NCBI RefSeq assembly: GCF_020991455.1
Contig: NZ_JAJMOX010000006.1
Location: 62,001 to 126,000, forward strand
DNA: 64,000 nt
Direction: 5' to 3'
Source: Flavobacterium sp. JAS
GTDB taxonomy: Bacteria > Bacteroidota > Bacteroidia > Flavobacteriales > Flavobacteriaceae
A program made the translations under genes and the position numbers. Shown piece after piece: positions 52,294 to 61,259 of the stretch. The notes beneath the pieces are model-generated. The model searched no databases and was not told where the DNA came from. It saw only the letters and a list, made by a program, of their open reading frames with translations. Each line of letters starts with the position of its first letter. Position 1 is the first letter of the stretch.

Positions 52294-54543
52294 ATGAAAA
52301 ACAAAATCATATACCTTTCAGTAGCGATAGCTTTTGCAGCTTTTACTTCATGTAAAAAAGACGCACAAAGTTCAGATTCTGATGCTGAAAATTCAGTTCA
52401 GAAAGAATACAAAGGCAAAGAAATAGGATCAGAATTTGATGCCGAAATCGACAAACTGGTTTCTCAAATGACACTCGAAGAAAAAATCGGAATGTTACAC
52501 GGAAACAGTATGTTCACCTCTGGCGGAGTAAAACGTTTGGGAATTCCAGAATTAAAAATGGCGGATGGACCACTTGGAGTTCGTGAAGAAATCTCGCGTG
52601 ACAATTGGGCTCCGGCAGGATTAACAAACGATTTTGCAACCTATTATCCTGCAGGCGGCGGTTTGGCTGCAACCTGGAATGCTGATATGGCGTATACTTT
52701 TGGAAATAGTGTAGGACAAGAATTGCGTGCGCGTGATAAAGACATGTTGCTTTCACCGGCAATCAATATGGTAAGAACGCCACTTGGAGGAAGAACATAT
52801 GAGTATATGTCTGAAGATCCGTTTTTGAATAAAAAAATTGCAGTGCCGTTAATTGTTGGTTTACAAGACAACGATGTGATGGCGTGCGTAAAACATTTTG
52901 CAGCAAATAATCAGGAAACAAATCGTGATTTTGTCGATGTACAAATTGACGAGCGTACACTTCGCGAAATTTATCTTCCAGCTTTTGAAGCATCAATAAA
53001 AGAAGCTCACGCTTATGCCATAATGGGCGCTTACAACAAATTCAGAGGCGAATATTTATGTGAAAACGATTATATGTTAAACAAAATATTACGTGACGAA
53101 TGGGGATTTAAAGGCGTTGTAGTTTCAGATTGGGCAGCGGTACATTCTACAGTAAAATCTTTAGAAAGTGGTTTGGATATTGAAATGGGAACTCCAAAAC
53201 CATTCAACGAATTTTTCCTTGCCGATAAATTAATTGCTGCGGCAAAAAACAAAGAAATCTCAGAAGCAGAATTGGATAAACACGTAAAAAGAATTTTACG
53301 CACTTTATTTCAGGTAAAAGCAATGGGAAGCCAAAGTAAAGACCGTGTAAAAGGAAGTATTTCGACAGAAGCACATTATCAGGACGCTTACAAAATTGCG
53401 GCGGAAGATATCGTTTTATTGAAAAATGAAAACAATGCATTGCCATTAAAACTGGACGGAGTAAAATCTATCGCCGTAATTGGAAATAATGCTACGAAGA
53501 AAAATGCTCTTGGTGGATTTGGTGCAGGTGTAAAAACAAAAAGAGAAATTACGCCGCTTGAAGGTTTAAAAAACAGATTACCATCATCCATAAAAATCAA
53601 TTATGCCGAAGGATATTTAGAGCGTTATGATGTAAAAAATAAAGGGAAATTAGGAGATATTACTTTAAATGGTCCTGTAACAATCGATCAATTAGATCCT
53701 GCAAAAGTATTGGAAGCAGTAGAAGCAGCTAAAAAATCTGATGTGGCGATTATTTTCGCGGGTTCAAACCGTGATTACGAAACAGAAGCTTCTGATCGTA
53801 GAAACTTAAAATTACCATTTGGTCAAGAAGAATTGATTCAGAAAGTACAGGCAGTAAATCCAAGAACAATTGTTGTTATGATTGCCGGAGCGCCTTTTGA
53901 TATTGATGCAGTTAGCAAAAAAACTTCGGCATTAGTATGGAGTTGGTTTAACGGTTCTGAAGGTGGAAACGCTTTGGCTGATGTAATTTTAGGAAAAGTA
54001 AATCCGTCTGGAAAATTACCTTGGACAATGCCTAAAAACATTATGGATTCTCCTGCACATGCAACAAACAGTTTCCCTGGCGGAAAAACAGTAAATTATG
54101 CTGAAGGAATTTTAATTGGATACCGTTGGTTTGATACTAAAAATATTGCACCATTATATCCTTTCGGATACGGATTATCATACACGACTTTTGCTTTTGA
54201 TAATGCTAAAGCTGATAAAACTTCTTATGCGCAAAACGAAACAATCTCAGTTTCTGTAGACGTTAAAAACACAGGAAAAGTTGACGGTAAAGAAGTTGTT
54301 CAATTGTACACTTCAAAATCAGATTCAAAAATTACCCGTGCTGCACAAGAACTAAAAGGATTCCAAAAAACATTAGTAAAAGCAGGAAGTTCAAATACAG
54401 TAACGATCAAAATTCCGGTAAAAGAATTGGCATATTATGATGTAGTAGCTAAAAAATGGACTGTAGAACCAGGAAAATATACTTTGAAATTAGGAAATTC
54501 TTCAAGAGATATCAAAAAAGAAATCTCGATTACCATTAAATAA
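52294..54543 (+). CDS. GH3 lipoprotein, probable beta-glucosidase
   Basis: A 749-residue family 3 enzyme with a lipoprotein signal (AFAAFTSC). The standard parts are present: VSQMTLEEKIGMLHGNSMFTSGG, PGG-like substrate loop, KHFAANNQETNRDFVDVQIDERTLREIYLPAFE, nucleophile D279 in GVVVSDWAAVHS, the second domain (EDIVLLKNENNALPL, IFAGSNRDYETEASDR) and the fibronectin-III-like end (VDGKEVVQLYTSK). The SDW motif and RLGIPELKMADGPLGVR region fit beta-glucosidases that remove glucose from the non-reducing end of xyloglucan oligosaccharides. It follows GH39 on the same transcript and is followed by a 14-bp hairpin. Confidence 0.92.
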   Translation: MKNKIIYLSVAIAFAAFTSCKKDAQSSDSDAENSVQKEYKGKEIGSEFDAEIDKLVSQMTLEEKIGMLHGNSMFTSGGVKRLGIPELKMADGPLGVREEISRDNWAPAGLTNDFATYYPAGGGLAATWNADMAYTFGNSVGQELRARDKDMLLSPAINMVRTPLGGRTYEYMSEDPFLNKKIAVPLIVGLQDNDVMACVKHFAANNQETNRDFVDVQIDERTLREIYLPAFEASIKEAHAYAIMGAYNKFRGEYLCENDYMLNKILRDEWGFKGVVVSDWAAVHSTVKSLESGLDIEMGTPKPFNEFFLADKLIAAAKNKEISEAELDKHVKRILRTLFQVKAMGSQSKDRVKGSISTEAHYQDAYKIAAEDIVLLKNENNALPLKLDGVKSIAVIGNNATKKNALGGFGAGVKTKREITPLEGLKNRLPSSIKINYAEGYLERYDVKNKGKLGDITLNGPVTIDQLDPAKVLEAVEAAKKSDVAIIFAGSNRDYETEASDRRNLKLPFGQEELIQKVQAVNPRTIVVMIAGAPFDIDAVSKKTSALVWSWFNGSEGGNALADVILGKVNPSGKLPWTMPKNIMDSPAHATNSFPGGKTVNYAEGILIGYRWFDTKNIAPLYPFGYGLSYTTFAFDNAKADKTSYAQNETISVSVDVKNTGKVDGKEVVQLYTSKSDSKITRAAQELKGFQKTLVKAGSSNTVTIKIPVKELAYYDVVAKKWTVEPGKYTLKLGNSSRDIKKEISITIK

Positions 54544-54561
54544 ATTTTTACAGATAAATAC

Positions 54562-54595
54562 CTGTTCCTCTTTAAACAAAATTAAAGAGGAACAG
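54562..54595 (+). repeat. Perfect 14-bp intercistronic hairpin
   Basis: CTGTTCCTCTTTAA pairs perfectly with TTAAAGAGGAACAG around a 6-base loop, 18 bases after the GH3 stop. No T run follows. Confidence 0.85.
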
Positions 54596-54694
54596 CGTAT
54601 ACAATAATTGTTGTGTTTTTATAATAAGTTGAATAAAGATTGCGGCCATCTGAAAGAAGTAGCCATAATAAATTAATTTTTTAAATTATATAAA

Positions 54695-56203
54695 ATGAAA
54701 AAAACAATATACAATTACATAGCAATTCTATTGGTATGTACGGCTTTTTTTGAAGTTTTGGCCTGCACTGCAGACAAAGAAACACCACAGAATCTAACGG
54801 TAAAAGAACTTACTACAGATAAAACAGCTATTAACTTTGAAAGTATAGAGAATACTGTAGATCTTACCGTAAAAAGTGAAGCGGTAGCCTGGCTAATGAA
54901 AAGTTCAGACGCAAGCTGGATAAAAATTAGTGAAACCAGCGGAACATTAGGAACTAAAATTGTTCAGATAAAAGCATTAGAAAACCCAAGTTCTTCAACA
55001 AGAACAGCGACAATAACGTTAAGTTCAAACGAATCTCAATCCGTACAAATTTCTGTTTCTCAGGCAGGTGCAAATCCGCTTAAAATATCATATCCAAATT
55101 ATAATACAAATCCAATTGCGGCAGATAATTCAGGAATGAGCAGCACTGCAGCACAATTAGCCGCAAAAATAAAACTAGGCTGGAACATTGGAAACACAAT
55201 GGAAGCAACAGGCGGGGAAACTGCCTGGGGAAATCCAAAAGTTACAAAAGCATTAATTGATGCAGTAAAAGCAAATGGGTTTAATGCTATTAGAATTCCT
55301 TGTTCATGGAACCAATATGTAGAAAATTCGGCTACAGCCAAGATTAAAGCTGATTGGTTAAACAGAGTTAAAGAAGTCGTGCAATATTGTGTAGATAACG
55401 ATATGTATGTTCTGGTAAATATTCACTGGGACGGTGGCTGGTTGGAAAACAACATTACCGAAGCTAAAAAAGCAGAAAACAATGCGAAACAAAAAGCTTT
55501 TTGGGAACAAATTGCAACACAATTACGCGGTTTTGATGAACATTTACTTTTTGCAAGTGCAAATGAACCAGCGGTTGAAGATGCGACACAAATGGCAGTT
55601 TTAACTTCTTACCATCAAACTTTTATAAATGCAGTTCGTTCTACCGGAGGAAAAAACGCTTATCGTACTTTAGTAGTTCAAGGGCCATCGACAGACATTG
55701 AGAAAACAAATAAACTAATGTTGACTTTACCGACAGATTCAGCGACAAGCCGAATGATGGTTGAAGTACATTATTATTCCCCTTGGAATTTTGCCGGTTT
55801 AACCAAAGACGAAACCTGGGGAAAAATGTTCTATTATTGGGGAGCAAATTATCACTCAACAACAGATACAGAACGAAATGCAAATTGGGGAGAAGAAGCA
55901 GATTTGGAGAAAAACTTCAAATTAATGAAATCTCAATTTGTCGATAAAGGAATTCCGGTTTTGTTAGGAGAATTTGGCGCCATTCGTCGTACAACTTTAA
56001 CTGGCGATGCCTTAACTTTACATTTGGCATCAAGAGCTTATTATTTGAAAACGGTGGTACAAAAAGCAAAAGCAAATGGTTTATTACCTTTTTATTGGGA
56101 TGAAGGAAGTCTTGGTGACAAAGGTTTCGGAATCTTTGACAGAAGCAATAATACTGTTTTTGATACTCAGGCATTAACCGCTTTGAAAGAAGGATTACAA
56201 TAA
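54695..56203 (+). CDS. BACON-GH5 endo-xyloglucanase lipoprotein
   Basis: A 502-residue surface endo-glucanase. The signal ends in a lipobox (FEVLAC). Residues ~35-125 are a BACON domain (SSDASWIKISETSGTLG, STRTATITLSSNESQSVQISVSQAG). The GH5 barrel starts near KIKLGWNIGNTMEA, with acid/base E291 (FASANEPAVED) and nucleophile E426 (VLLGEFGAIRR). BACON plus GH5 (subfamily 4-like) is the layout of the key surface endo-xyloglucanase of Bacteroides xyloglucan loci. It would make the first backbone cuts outside the cell and hand fragments to SusCD. It is the strongest single indication of the substrate. Confidence 0.92.
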   Translation: MKKTIYNYIAILLVCTAFFEVLACTADKETPQNLTVKELTTDKTAINFESIENTVDLTVKSEAVAWLMKSSDASWIKISETSGTLGTKIVQIKALENPSSSTRTATITLSSNESQSVQISVSQAGANPLKISYPNYNTNPIAADNSGMSSTAAQLAAKIKLGWNIGNTMEATGGETAWGNPKVTKALIDAVKANGFNAIRIPCSWNQYVENSATAKIKADWLNRVKEVVQYCVDNDMYVLVNIHWDGGWLENNITEAKKAENNAKQKAFWEQIATQLRGFDEHLLFASANEPAVEDATQMAVLTSYHQTFINAVRSTGGKNAYRTLVVQGPSTDIEKTNKLMLTLPTDSATSRMMVEVHYYSPWNFAGLTKDETWGKMFYYWGANYHSTTDTERNANWGEEADLEKNFKLMKSQFVDKGIPVLLGEFGAIRRTTLTGDALTLHLASRAYYLKTVVQKAKANGLLPFYWDEGSLGDKGFGIFDRSNNTVFDTQALTALKEGLQ

Positions 56204-56220
56204 AAAAACATCTTTTTATT

Positions 56221-56289
56221 ATATAAGTGATATAAGTAAAAATAAGTTAAGAAATGGCAAAAACTTAAGTTTACTTATATCACTTATAT
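56221..56289. repeat. 69-bp palindrome with perfect 20-bp arms
   Basis: The 20-base arm at 56221-56240 (ATATAAGTGATATAAGTAAA) is the exact complement of 56270-56289. A weaker AAGTTAAG/CTTAAGTT pairing continues inside. It lies between the GH5 and esterase genes, 18 bases after the former. Confidence 0.9.
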
Positions 56290-56316
56290 GGTTTAAAACA
56301 ATTTAAAACAGGCAAA

Positions 56317-58266
56317 ATGAAAAAATATATAATATTTATTTTTCTGATATTCAGTATAATGGCAAGTGCAAATGTGCGAATGCCATTGCTGTTTTCTGAC
56401 GGAATGGTATTGCAGCGCAACAAAGAAATTCCGGTTTGGGGTTGGGCAGATGCCAATGAAAAAGTTGAGGTTCATTTTAACAAACAAACCAAAACCATTC
56501 AAGCCGATAAAAACGGAAAGTGGATGATTAAACTGTCTGCTGAAAAAGCCGGTGGACCATTTGAATTAAGCATTACAGGAAAAAATAAAATCATCATAAA
56601 AGATGTTTTGGTTGGAGAAGTTTGGATTTGCAGCGGACAATCAAACATGGAATTTCAGGTTTTAAAAACTAAGAACTCCGAAAAAGAAATAGCCGATTCT
56701 AATTACCCAATGATTCGTCATTTTGGAGTAGCACAAGATTTAAGCGGCTTGCCAAAAGAAGATTTAAAAGCAGGAAAATGGTTAGTTTCTAACAAAGAAA
56801 ATGTTGGAAATTTTACCGCTGTGGGTTATTATTTTGCCAAGAAATTATATGCGGAATTAAAAATCCCAATCGGAATTATCAATACATCCTGGGGCGGAAC
56901 AAATGTAGAAACCTGGACAAGTCGCGAAGCATTCGAAAAAAGCAATGACTTTAAAGACATGATCGCCGATGTTCCTCAAGTTGATATGGATGCCGTTTTT
57001 GAAGTTTATAAAAAATCGGTTTTAGATAATATAAAGAAAGTTCAGGGTTTTGATGTTTCGATGGAAAATGAAAACCAATTTGCAGCATTCAGTTTCGATG
57101 ATAAAAATTGGCCGGAAATAAAAGTACCATCATTATGGGAAAACCAACAAATAGGCAATATTGATGGTGTGGTCTGGATGCGAAAAACAATTACTTTAAC
57201 TGCTGAACAAGCAAAAAGCGAAGCCGTTTTGCATCTTGCAAAAGTTGACGACGAAGATATTACATACGTAAATGGAGTTGAGGTTGGAACCAATAAAATT
57301 TGGGAAGCCTTAAGAGTTTATAAAATTCCCGCAGGAACATTAAAAGAAGGAAAAAATGTAATCTCAGTTCGAATTGCAGATTACTCGGGCGGCGGTGGAA
57401 TTTACGGCGATCCAGCCGATCTGAAAATTCAGTTTAAAGACAACAATATTCCTCTCGAAGGACTTTGGAAATTTAATGTAGTGCAAGTAAAAATTGCAGT
57501 TTCACCAAACAGTTATCCATCGTTATTATACAATGCAATGGTAAATCCGTTGGTTCCGTATGCATTTCAGGGCGTTTTATGGTATCAGGGAGAAGCCAAT
57601 GTTTGGAGAGCGAAACAATACAAAAAAGCATTTCCGTTAATGATCACAGATTGGCGAACAAAATGGAAACAAGGCGATTTTCCTTTTTACTTCGTGCAAT
57701 TATCAACTTTCAATGAATTCAGCGGAAACAGTAAAGTAGGAAGCCGTTGGGCGGAACTTCGTGAAGCACAAACCGAAACTTTAAAATTACCAAACACCGG
57801 AATGGCAGTAACAACTGATATTGGTAACGCAAAAGACATTCATCCAACAAACAAACAAGACGTTGGATTACGTTTGGCAGCAATTGCATTGAATAATGTT
57901 TACGGAAAAAAGCAAGTTTACAGCGGACCAACTTATAAATCTCAGGAAATAAAAGGAAACCAAATCATTCTGACATTCAATAATATCGGTTCCGGATTAT
58001 CAACTTCGGACAATTCAGGAAACGTAAAAGGATTTGAAATTGCCGGTGCTGACAAAGTTTTTCATTCCGCGAAAGCGATAATAAAAGACAACAAAATAAT
58101 CGTTACCAGCGATGAAGTAAAAAATCCCGTTGCCATCCATTACGGTTGGGCAGACGACGATACAGAAATTAATCTTTTCAACAAAGAAAAATTTCCTGCG
58201 TCACCTTTCAGGACTGACAATTGGGAAATGATTACGGCAAATGAAGTTTATAAGGTTAGTAAATAA
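56317..58266 (+). CDS. SGNH sialate-O-acetylesterase-like carbohydrate esterase
   Basis: A 649-residue secreted esterase (signal FSIMASA). The SASA/SGNH motif is VWICSGQSNMEFQV with Ser109, and the late DIHPTNKQDVGLRLA gives the Asp/His pair. Residues ~250-370 are an inserted jelly-roll like the sugar-binding domain of GH2 (FDDKNWPEIKVPSLWENQ, WMRKTITLT, YVNGVEVGTN, YKIPAGTLKEGKNVISVRIAD). Such insertions are known in this family. In this locus it probably removes O-acetyl groups from galactose of xyloglucan side chains and not from sialic acid; this is inferred from the neighbours. Confidence 0.88.
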   Translation: MKKYIIFIFLIFSIMASANVRMPLLFSDGMVLQRNKEIPVWGWADANEKVEVHFNKQTKTIQADKNGKWMIKLSAEKAGGPFELSITGKNKIIIKDVLVGEVWICSGQSNMEFQVLKTKNSEKEIADSNYPMIRHFGVAQDLSGLPKEDLKAGKWLVSNKENVGNFTAVGYYFAKKLYAELKIPIGIINTSWGGTNVETWTSREAFEKSNDFKDMIADVPQVDMDAVFEVYKKSVLDNIKKVQGFDVSMENENQFAAFSFDDKNWPEIKVPSLWENQQIGNIDGVVWMRKTITLTAEQAKSEAVLHLAKVDDEDITYVNGVEVGTNKIWEALRVYKIPAGTLKEGKNVISVRIADYSGGGGIYGDPADLKIQFKDNNIPLEGLWKFNVVQVKIAVSPNSYPSLLYNAMVNPLVPYAFQGVLWYQGEANVWRAKQYKKAFPLMITDWRTKWKQGDFPFYFVQLSTFNEFSGNSKVGSRWAELREAQTETLKLPNTGMAVTTDIGNAKDIHPTNKQDVGLRLAAIALNNVYGKKQVYSGPTYKSQEIKGNQIILTFNNIGSGLSTSDNSGNVKGFEIAGADKVFHSAKAIIKDNKIIVTSDEVKNPVAIHYGWADDDTEINLFNKEKFPASPFRTDNWEMITANEVYKVSK

Positions 58267-58322
58267 TTTTAATTTGTAAAAAGTAAAAGGTAAATTGTGA
58301 AAAATATTGGGATTACACTAAA

Positions 58323-58391
58323 AATGTTCCGCTAGGAACAATTGGTTGGTAACTAAGAACTAACACCCGTAATAATGTTCCATAGGAACAT
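58323..58391. repeat. Pair of GTTCC/GGAAC short palindromes
   Basis: ATGTTCCGCTAGGAACA (58324 on) and ATGTTCCATAGGAACAT (58375-58391) are two related short hairpins about 35 bases apart. Similar units with GTCCCGCTGGGAC and GCTCCATAGGAGC cores occur at 61167-61255. They resemble REP-type elements. Confidence 0.7.
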
Positions 58392-58420
58392 CTGAACGTT
58401 AAAATTAAAACACACCAAAA

Positions 58421-60826
58421 ATGAATCAAAACCTCATAAGAACATTTTTCATTTTACTCATCACTTCTTTCTGTACAAACATTTCGGCACAATCCAATCA
58501 TGTTTTGTGGTACAATCAACCTGCCGAATATTTTGAAGAAAGCTTAGTTTTAGGAAACGGAAAAATGGGAGCAACCGTTTTTGGCGGTGCCAATTCAGAT
58601 AAAATTTATTTGAACGATGCGACGCTTTGGTCAGGGGAACCCGTAAACTCTAAAATGAATCCGGAAGCTTACAAAAACATTCCCACCATTCGTGAAGCAC
58701 TCAAAAACGAAAACTATAAACTGGCTGAAGAATTAAATAAAAAAATAGAAGGTAAAAACTCCGAATCATTTGCTCCTTTAGGAACGTTAGAAATTAATAA
58801 TTCCGAAAAAGGGAAAGCGGTAAATTACCATCGCGAACTGGATATTTCGAATGCAATATCAAAAGTAAGTTACGAAATGGCTGGTATAAAATATACCCGT
58901 GAATATTTTGTTTCGGCTCCGGATCAAATTATGGTCATCAAATTGACAAGCGATCATAAAGGGGCTTTAAATTTTGATATTAATTTAAGGAGCTTACTAA
59001 AATCAAATGTTGAAGTAAGAAATAATATTTTGGGAATGACTGGTTCTGCGCCAATTCATGAAAATCCGGGATATACTGTTTTACCAAAATATCTTGACAT
59101 AAAAGAAAGAGGAACAAGATTTACCACTTTAGTCCAAATCAAAAAAACGGACGGAAAAATTACAAGTTTCGGACAAACATTAACCTTAAAAGATGCGACA
59201 GAAGCTATTATTTATGTTTCTGTTGCAACAAGCTTTAATGGTTTTGACAAAAATCCAGCAACAGAAGGCTTAGACGACGTAGCAATTGCATTGCAAAACC
59301 TGAACAAGTCATTTGCAAAACCATTCGATCAATTAAAAGAATCTCATATTGCCGATTATCAAAAATTCTACAATCGTGTTACTTTAGATTTAGGCAAAAC
59401 AACCGCACCGGATTTACCAACAAATGAACGTTTACTAAGATATGCTGACGGTAAAGAAGATAAAAACTTAGAAATCTTATACTTCAATTTCGGGCGTTAT
59501 TTGCTGATAAGCAGTTCCAGAACAATGGGCGTTCCGGCAAATTTACAAGGAATTTGGAATCCGTATCTAAATCCGCCATGGAGTAGTAATTACACGATGA
59601 ATATCAATCTGGAAGAAAACTATTGGCTGGCAGAAAACACCAATCTTTCAGAAATGCATTTGCCGCTTTTATCTTTTATTAAAAATCTTTCAGTAACGGG
59701 AAAAGTTACAGCAAAGACTTTTTACGGAGTCAATGAAGGTTGGGCATCAGCACATAATTCTGATATTTGGGCAATGACAAATCCGGTTGGACAATTTGGA
59801 AAAGAAGATCCAAGTTGGGCTTGCTGGCCATTATCCGGAGCTTGGTTAAGCACGCATATTTGGGAGCATTATGTTTTTAGCCAAGACAAAAATTATCTGA
59901 AAAATGAAGGATATCCAATTATGAAAGGAGCTTCGCAATTCTTTTTAGGATGGATGATTTTAGATAAAAACGGAAATTTAATTACATCGCCATCAACTTC
60001 ACCAGAGAATAAATATATTGCACCGGACGGTTTTATTGGAGCAACAATGTATGGCGGAACCGCAGATTTGGCAATGATTAGAGAATGTTTTGAGAAGACG
60101 ATCAAAGCCTCAGAAGTTTTGAATATCGATGCTGATTTCAGAGGAAAACTTCAAGCGGCACTTTCTAAATTTCATCCGTATCAAATAGGTAAAAAAGGAA
60201 ATTTACAGGAATGGTATTTCGACTGGAATGACGAAGATCCAAAACACCGTCACCAATCGCATTTATTTGGGCTTTTTCCAGGCGATCATATTGCACCATT
60301 ACAAACGCTGGATTTAGCCGAAGCAGCTAAGAAAACACTCGAAATAAAAGGGGATGAAACAACTGGATGGTCAAAAGGATGGAGAATTAATCTTTGGGCA
60401 AGACTTTGGGATGGAAATCGCGCTTATAAAATGTTCCGTGAATTATTAAGATATGTCGATCCTGACGGAAAGAAAACCGAAAAACCAAGAAGAGGTGGAG
60501 GAACATATCCGAATTTATTCGACGCACATCCTCCGTTTCAAATCGATGGAAACTTTGGAGGAGCCGCAGCCGTTGCCGAAATGTTGGTACAATCTGACGA
60601 AAACGAAATCAGATTATTACCTGCCTTACCAGACGCTTGGGAAACCGGAACTGTAAAAGGAATCTGCGCTCGTGGCGGATTTGAAATCGCAATGAATTGG
60701 GAGAATAAAACTTTAAAGAAAGTGACTATTTTTTCAAAACTTGGCGGAAAAACAATCTTGATTAACGGAGATAAAAAACAAAATGTAACCTTGAAAAAAG
60801 GCGAAAGTTTAGAAATAAACTGGTAA
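58421..60826 (+). CDS. GH95 alpha-L-fucosidase
   Basis: An 801-residue family 95 enzyme with a signal peptide (LLITSFCTNISAQ). The N-terminal super-sandwich starts LWYNQPAEYFEESLVLGNGKMGATVFGG and has IYLNDATLWSGEP. The (alpha/alpha)6 barrel has the family segments NLQGIWNPYLNPPWSSNYTMNINLEENYW (with the conserved Asn pair), WACWPLSGAWLSTHIWEHY, SPSTSPENKY and NLFDAHPPFQIDGNFGGAAAVAEMLVQS. These inverting enzymes cleave alpha-1,2-linked fucose on galactose, the terminal unit of fucosylated xyloglucan. Some members act on alpha-L-galactose. It is the last enzyme gene of the locus. Confidence 0.94.
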   Translation: MNQNLIRTFFILLITSFCTNISAQSNHVLWYNQPAEYFEESLVLGNGKMGATVFGGANSDKIYLNDATLWSGEPVNSKMNPEAYKNIPTIREALKNENYKLAEELNKKIEGKNSESFAPLGTLEINNSEKGKAVNYHRELDISNAISKVSYEMAGIKYTREYFVSAPDQIMVIKLTSDHKGALNFDINLRSLLKSNVEVRNNILGMTGSAPIHENPGYTVLPKYLDIKERGTRFTTLVQIKKTDGKITSFGQTLTLKDATEAIIYVSVATSFNGFDKNPATEGLDDVAIALQNLNKSFAKPFDQLKESHIADYQKFYNRVTLDLGKTTAPDLPTNERLLRYADGKEDKNLEILYFNFGRYLLISSSRTMGVPANLQGIWNPYLNPPWSSNYTMNINLEENYWLAENTNLSEMHLPLLSFIKNLSVTGKVTAKTFYGVNEGWASAHNSDIWAMTNPVGQFGKEDPSWACWPLSGAWLSTHIWEHYVFSQDKNYLKNEGYPIMKGASQFFLGWMILDKNGNLITSPSTSPENKYIAPDGFIGATMYGGTADLAMIRECFEKTIKASEVLNIDADFRGKLQAALSKFHPYQIGKKGNLQEWYFDWNDEDPKHRHQSHLFGLFPGDHIAPLQTLDLAEAAKKTLEIKGDETTGWSKGWRINLWARLWDGNRAYKMFRELLRYVDPDGKKTEKPRRGGGTYPNLFDAHPPFQIDGNFGGAAAVAEMLVQSDENEIRLLPALPDAWETGTVKGICARGGFEIAMNWENKTLKKVTIFSKLGGKTILINGDKKQNVTLKKGESLEINW

Positions 60827-60856
60827 TTCTTTTGAAAACTAATGTCACCCTGAGCG

Positions 60857-61134
60857 TCCCGACGCTTTGGGCAATGTCATTAAGTTAAGGGAGAGTATAT
60901 AGTGTTATGGCGAATAAATCTCGCAAAGACGCAAAATCGCAAAGATTTTGTCATTTCGACGAAGGAGAAATCCTCGTAAGTAACTCCGCAACGAAAACCC
61001 AATCTTTGTCGAGCTTCTCGCGAGGATTTCTCCTTCGTCGAAATGACAATATTGTGTTTAAGCTTTGCGGTTTTGCGAGATTAAATTTTAGTTTATGAAA
61101 GCTTAGCTTAATGACATTGCCCAAAGTGTCGGGA
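60857..61134. repeat. 278-bp nested inverted-repeat structure
   Basis: Outer arms 60857-60888 and 61103-61134 (TCCCGACGCTTTGGGCAATG...) are complementary at 30 of 32 positions. Inner arms 60949-60976 and 61021-61048 (TGTCATTTCGACGAAGGAG...) are perfect over 28 bases. Between them lie weaker paired CTCGCAAAG/CTTTGCG segments. It has no supported coding potential; the short reading frames here only cross the arms. It follows the last gene of the glycan locus and may end its transcript. Confidence 0.85.
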
Positions 61135-61166
61135 TAAAATTTGTCGAATTTATTATTTTTAAGCTC

Positions 61167-61255
61167 CATAGGAGCGACATATTATATTTTACCTCGCTGG
61201 GATTTTATGTTGGTACATTTATAAATTTTCTATAAATATGTTGTCCCGCTGGGAC
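61167..61255. repeat. REP-like GCTCC/GTCCC palindrome cluster
   Basis: GCTCCATAGGAGC, CCTCGCTGGGATTTTATGTT and TTGTCCCGCTGGGACTT succeed one another. The pattern is related to that at 58323-58391. It ends 4 bases before the stop of the CvpA-like gene. Confidence 0.65.
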
Positions 61256-61259
61256 TTAA

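Noticed and set aside
56317..58266. Sialic acid utilization role for the esterase
   Set aside because: No sialidase, nan genes or sialic-acid transporter lie nearby; the neighbours all point to plant glycan.
60907..61169. Short frames on both strands after GH95
   Set aside because: They translate the arms of the nested inverted repeat; the similarity of the two products reflects the palindrome and not selection for protein.
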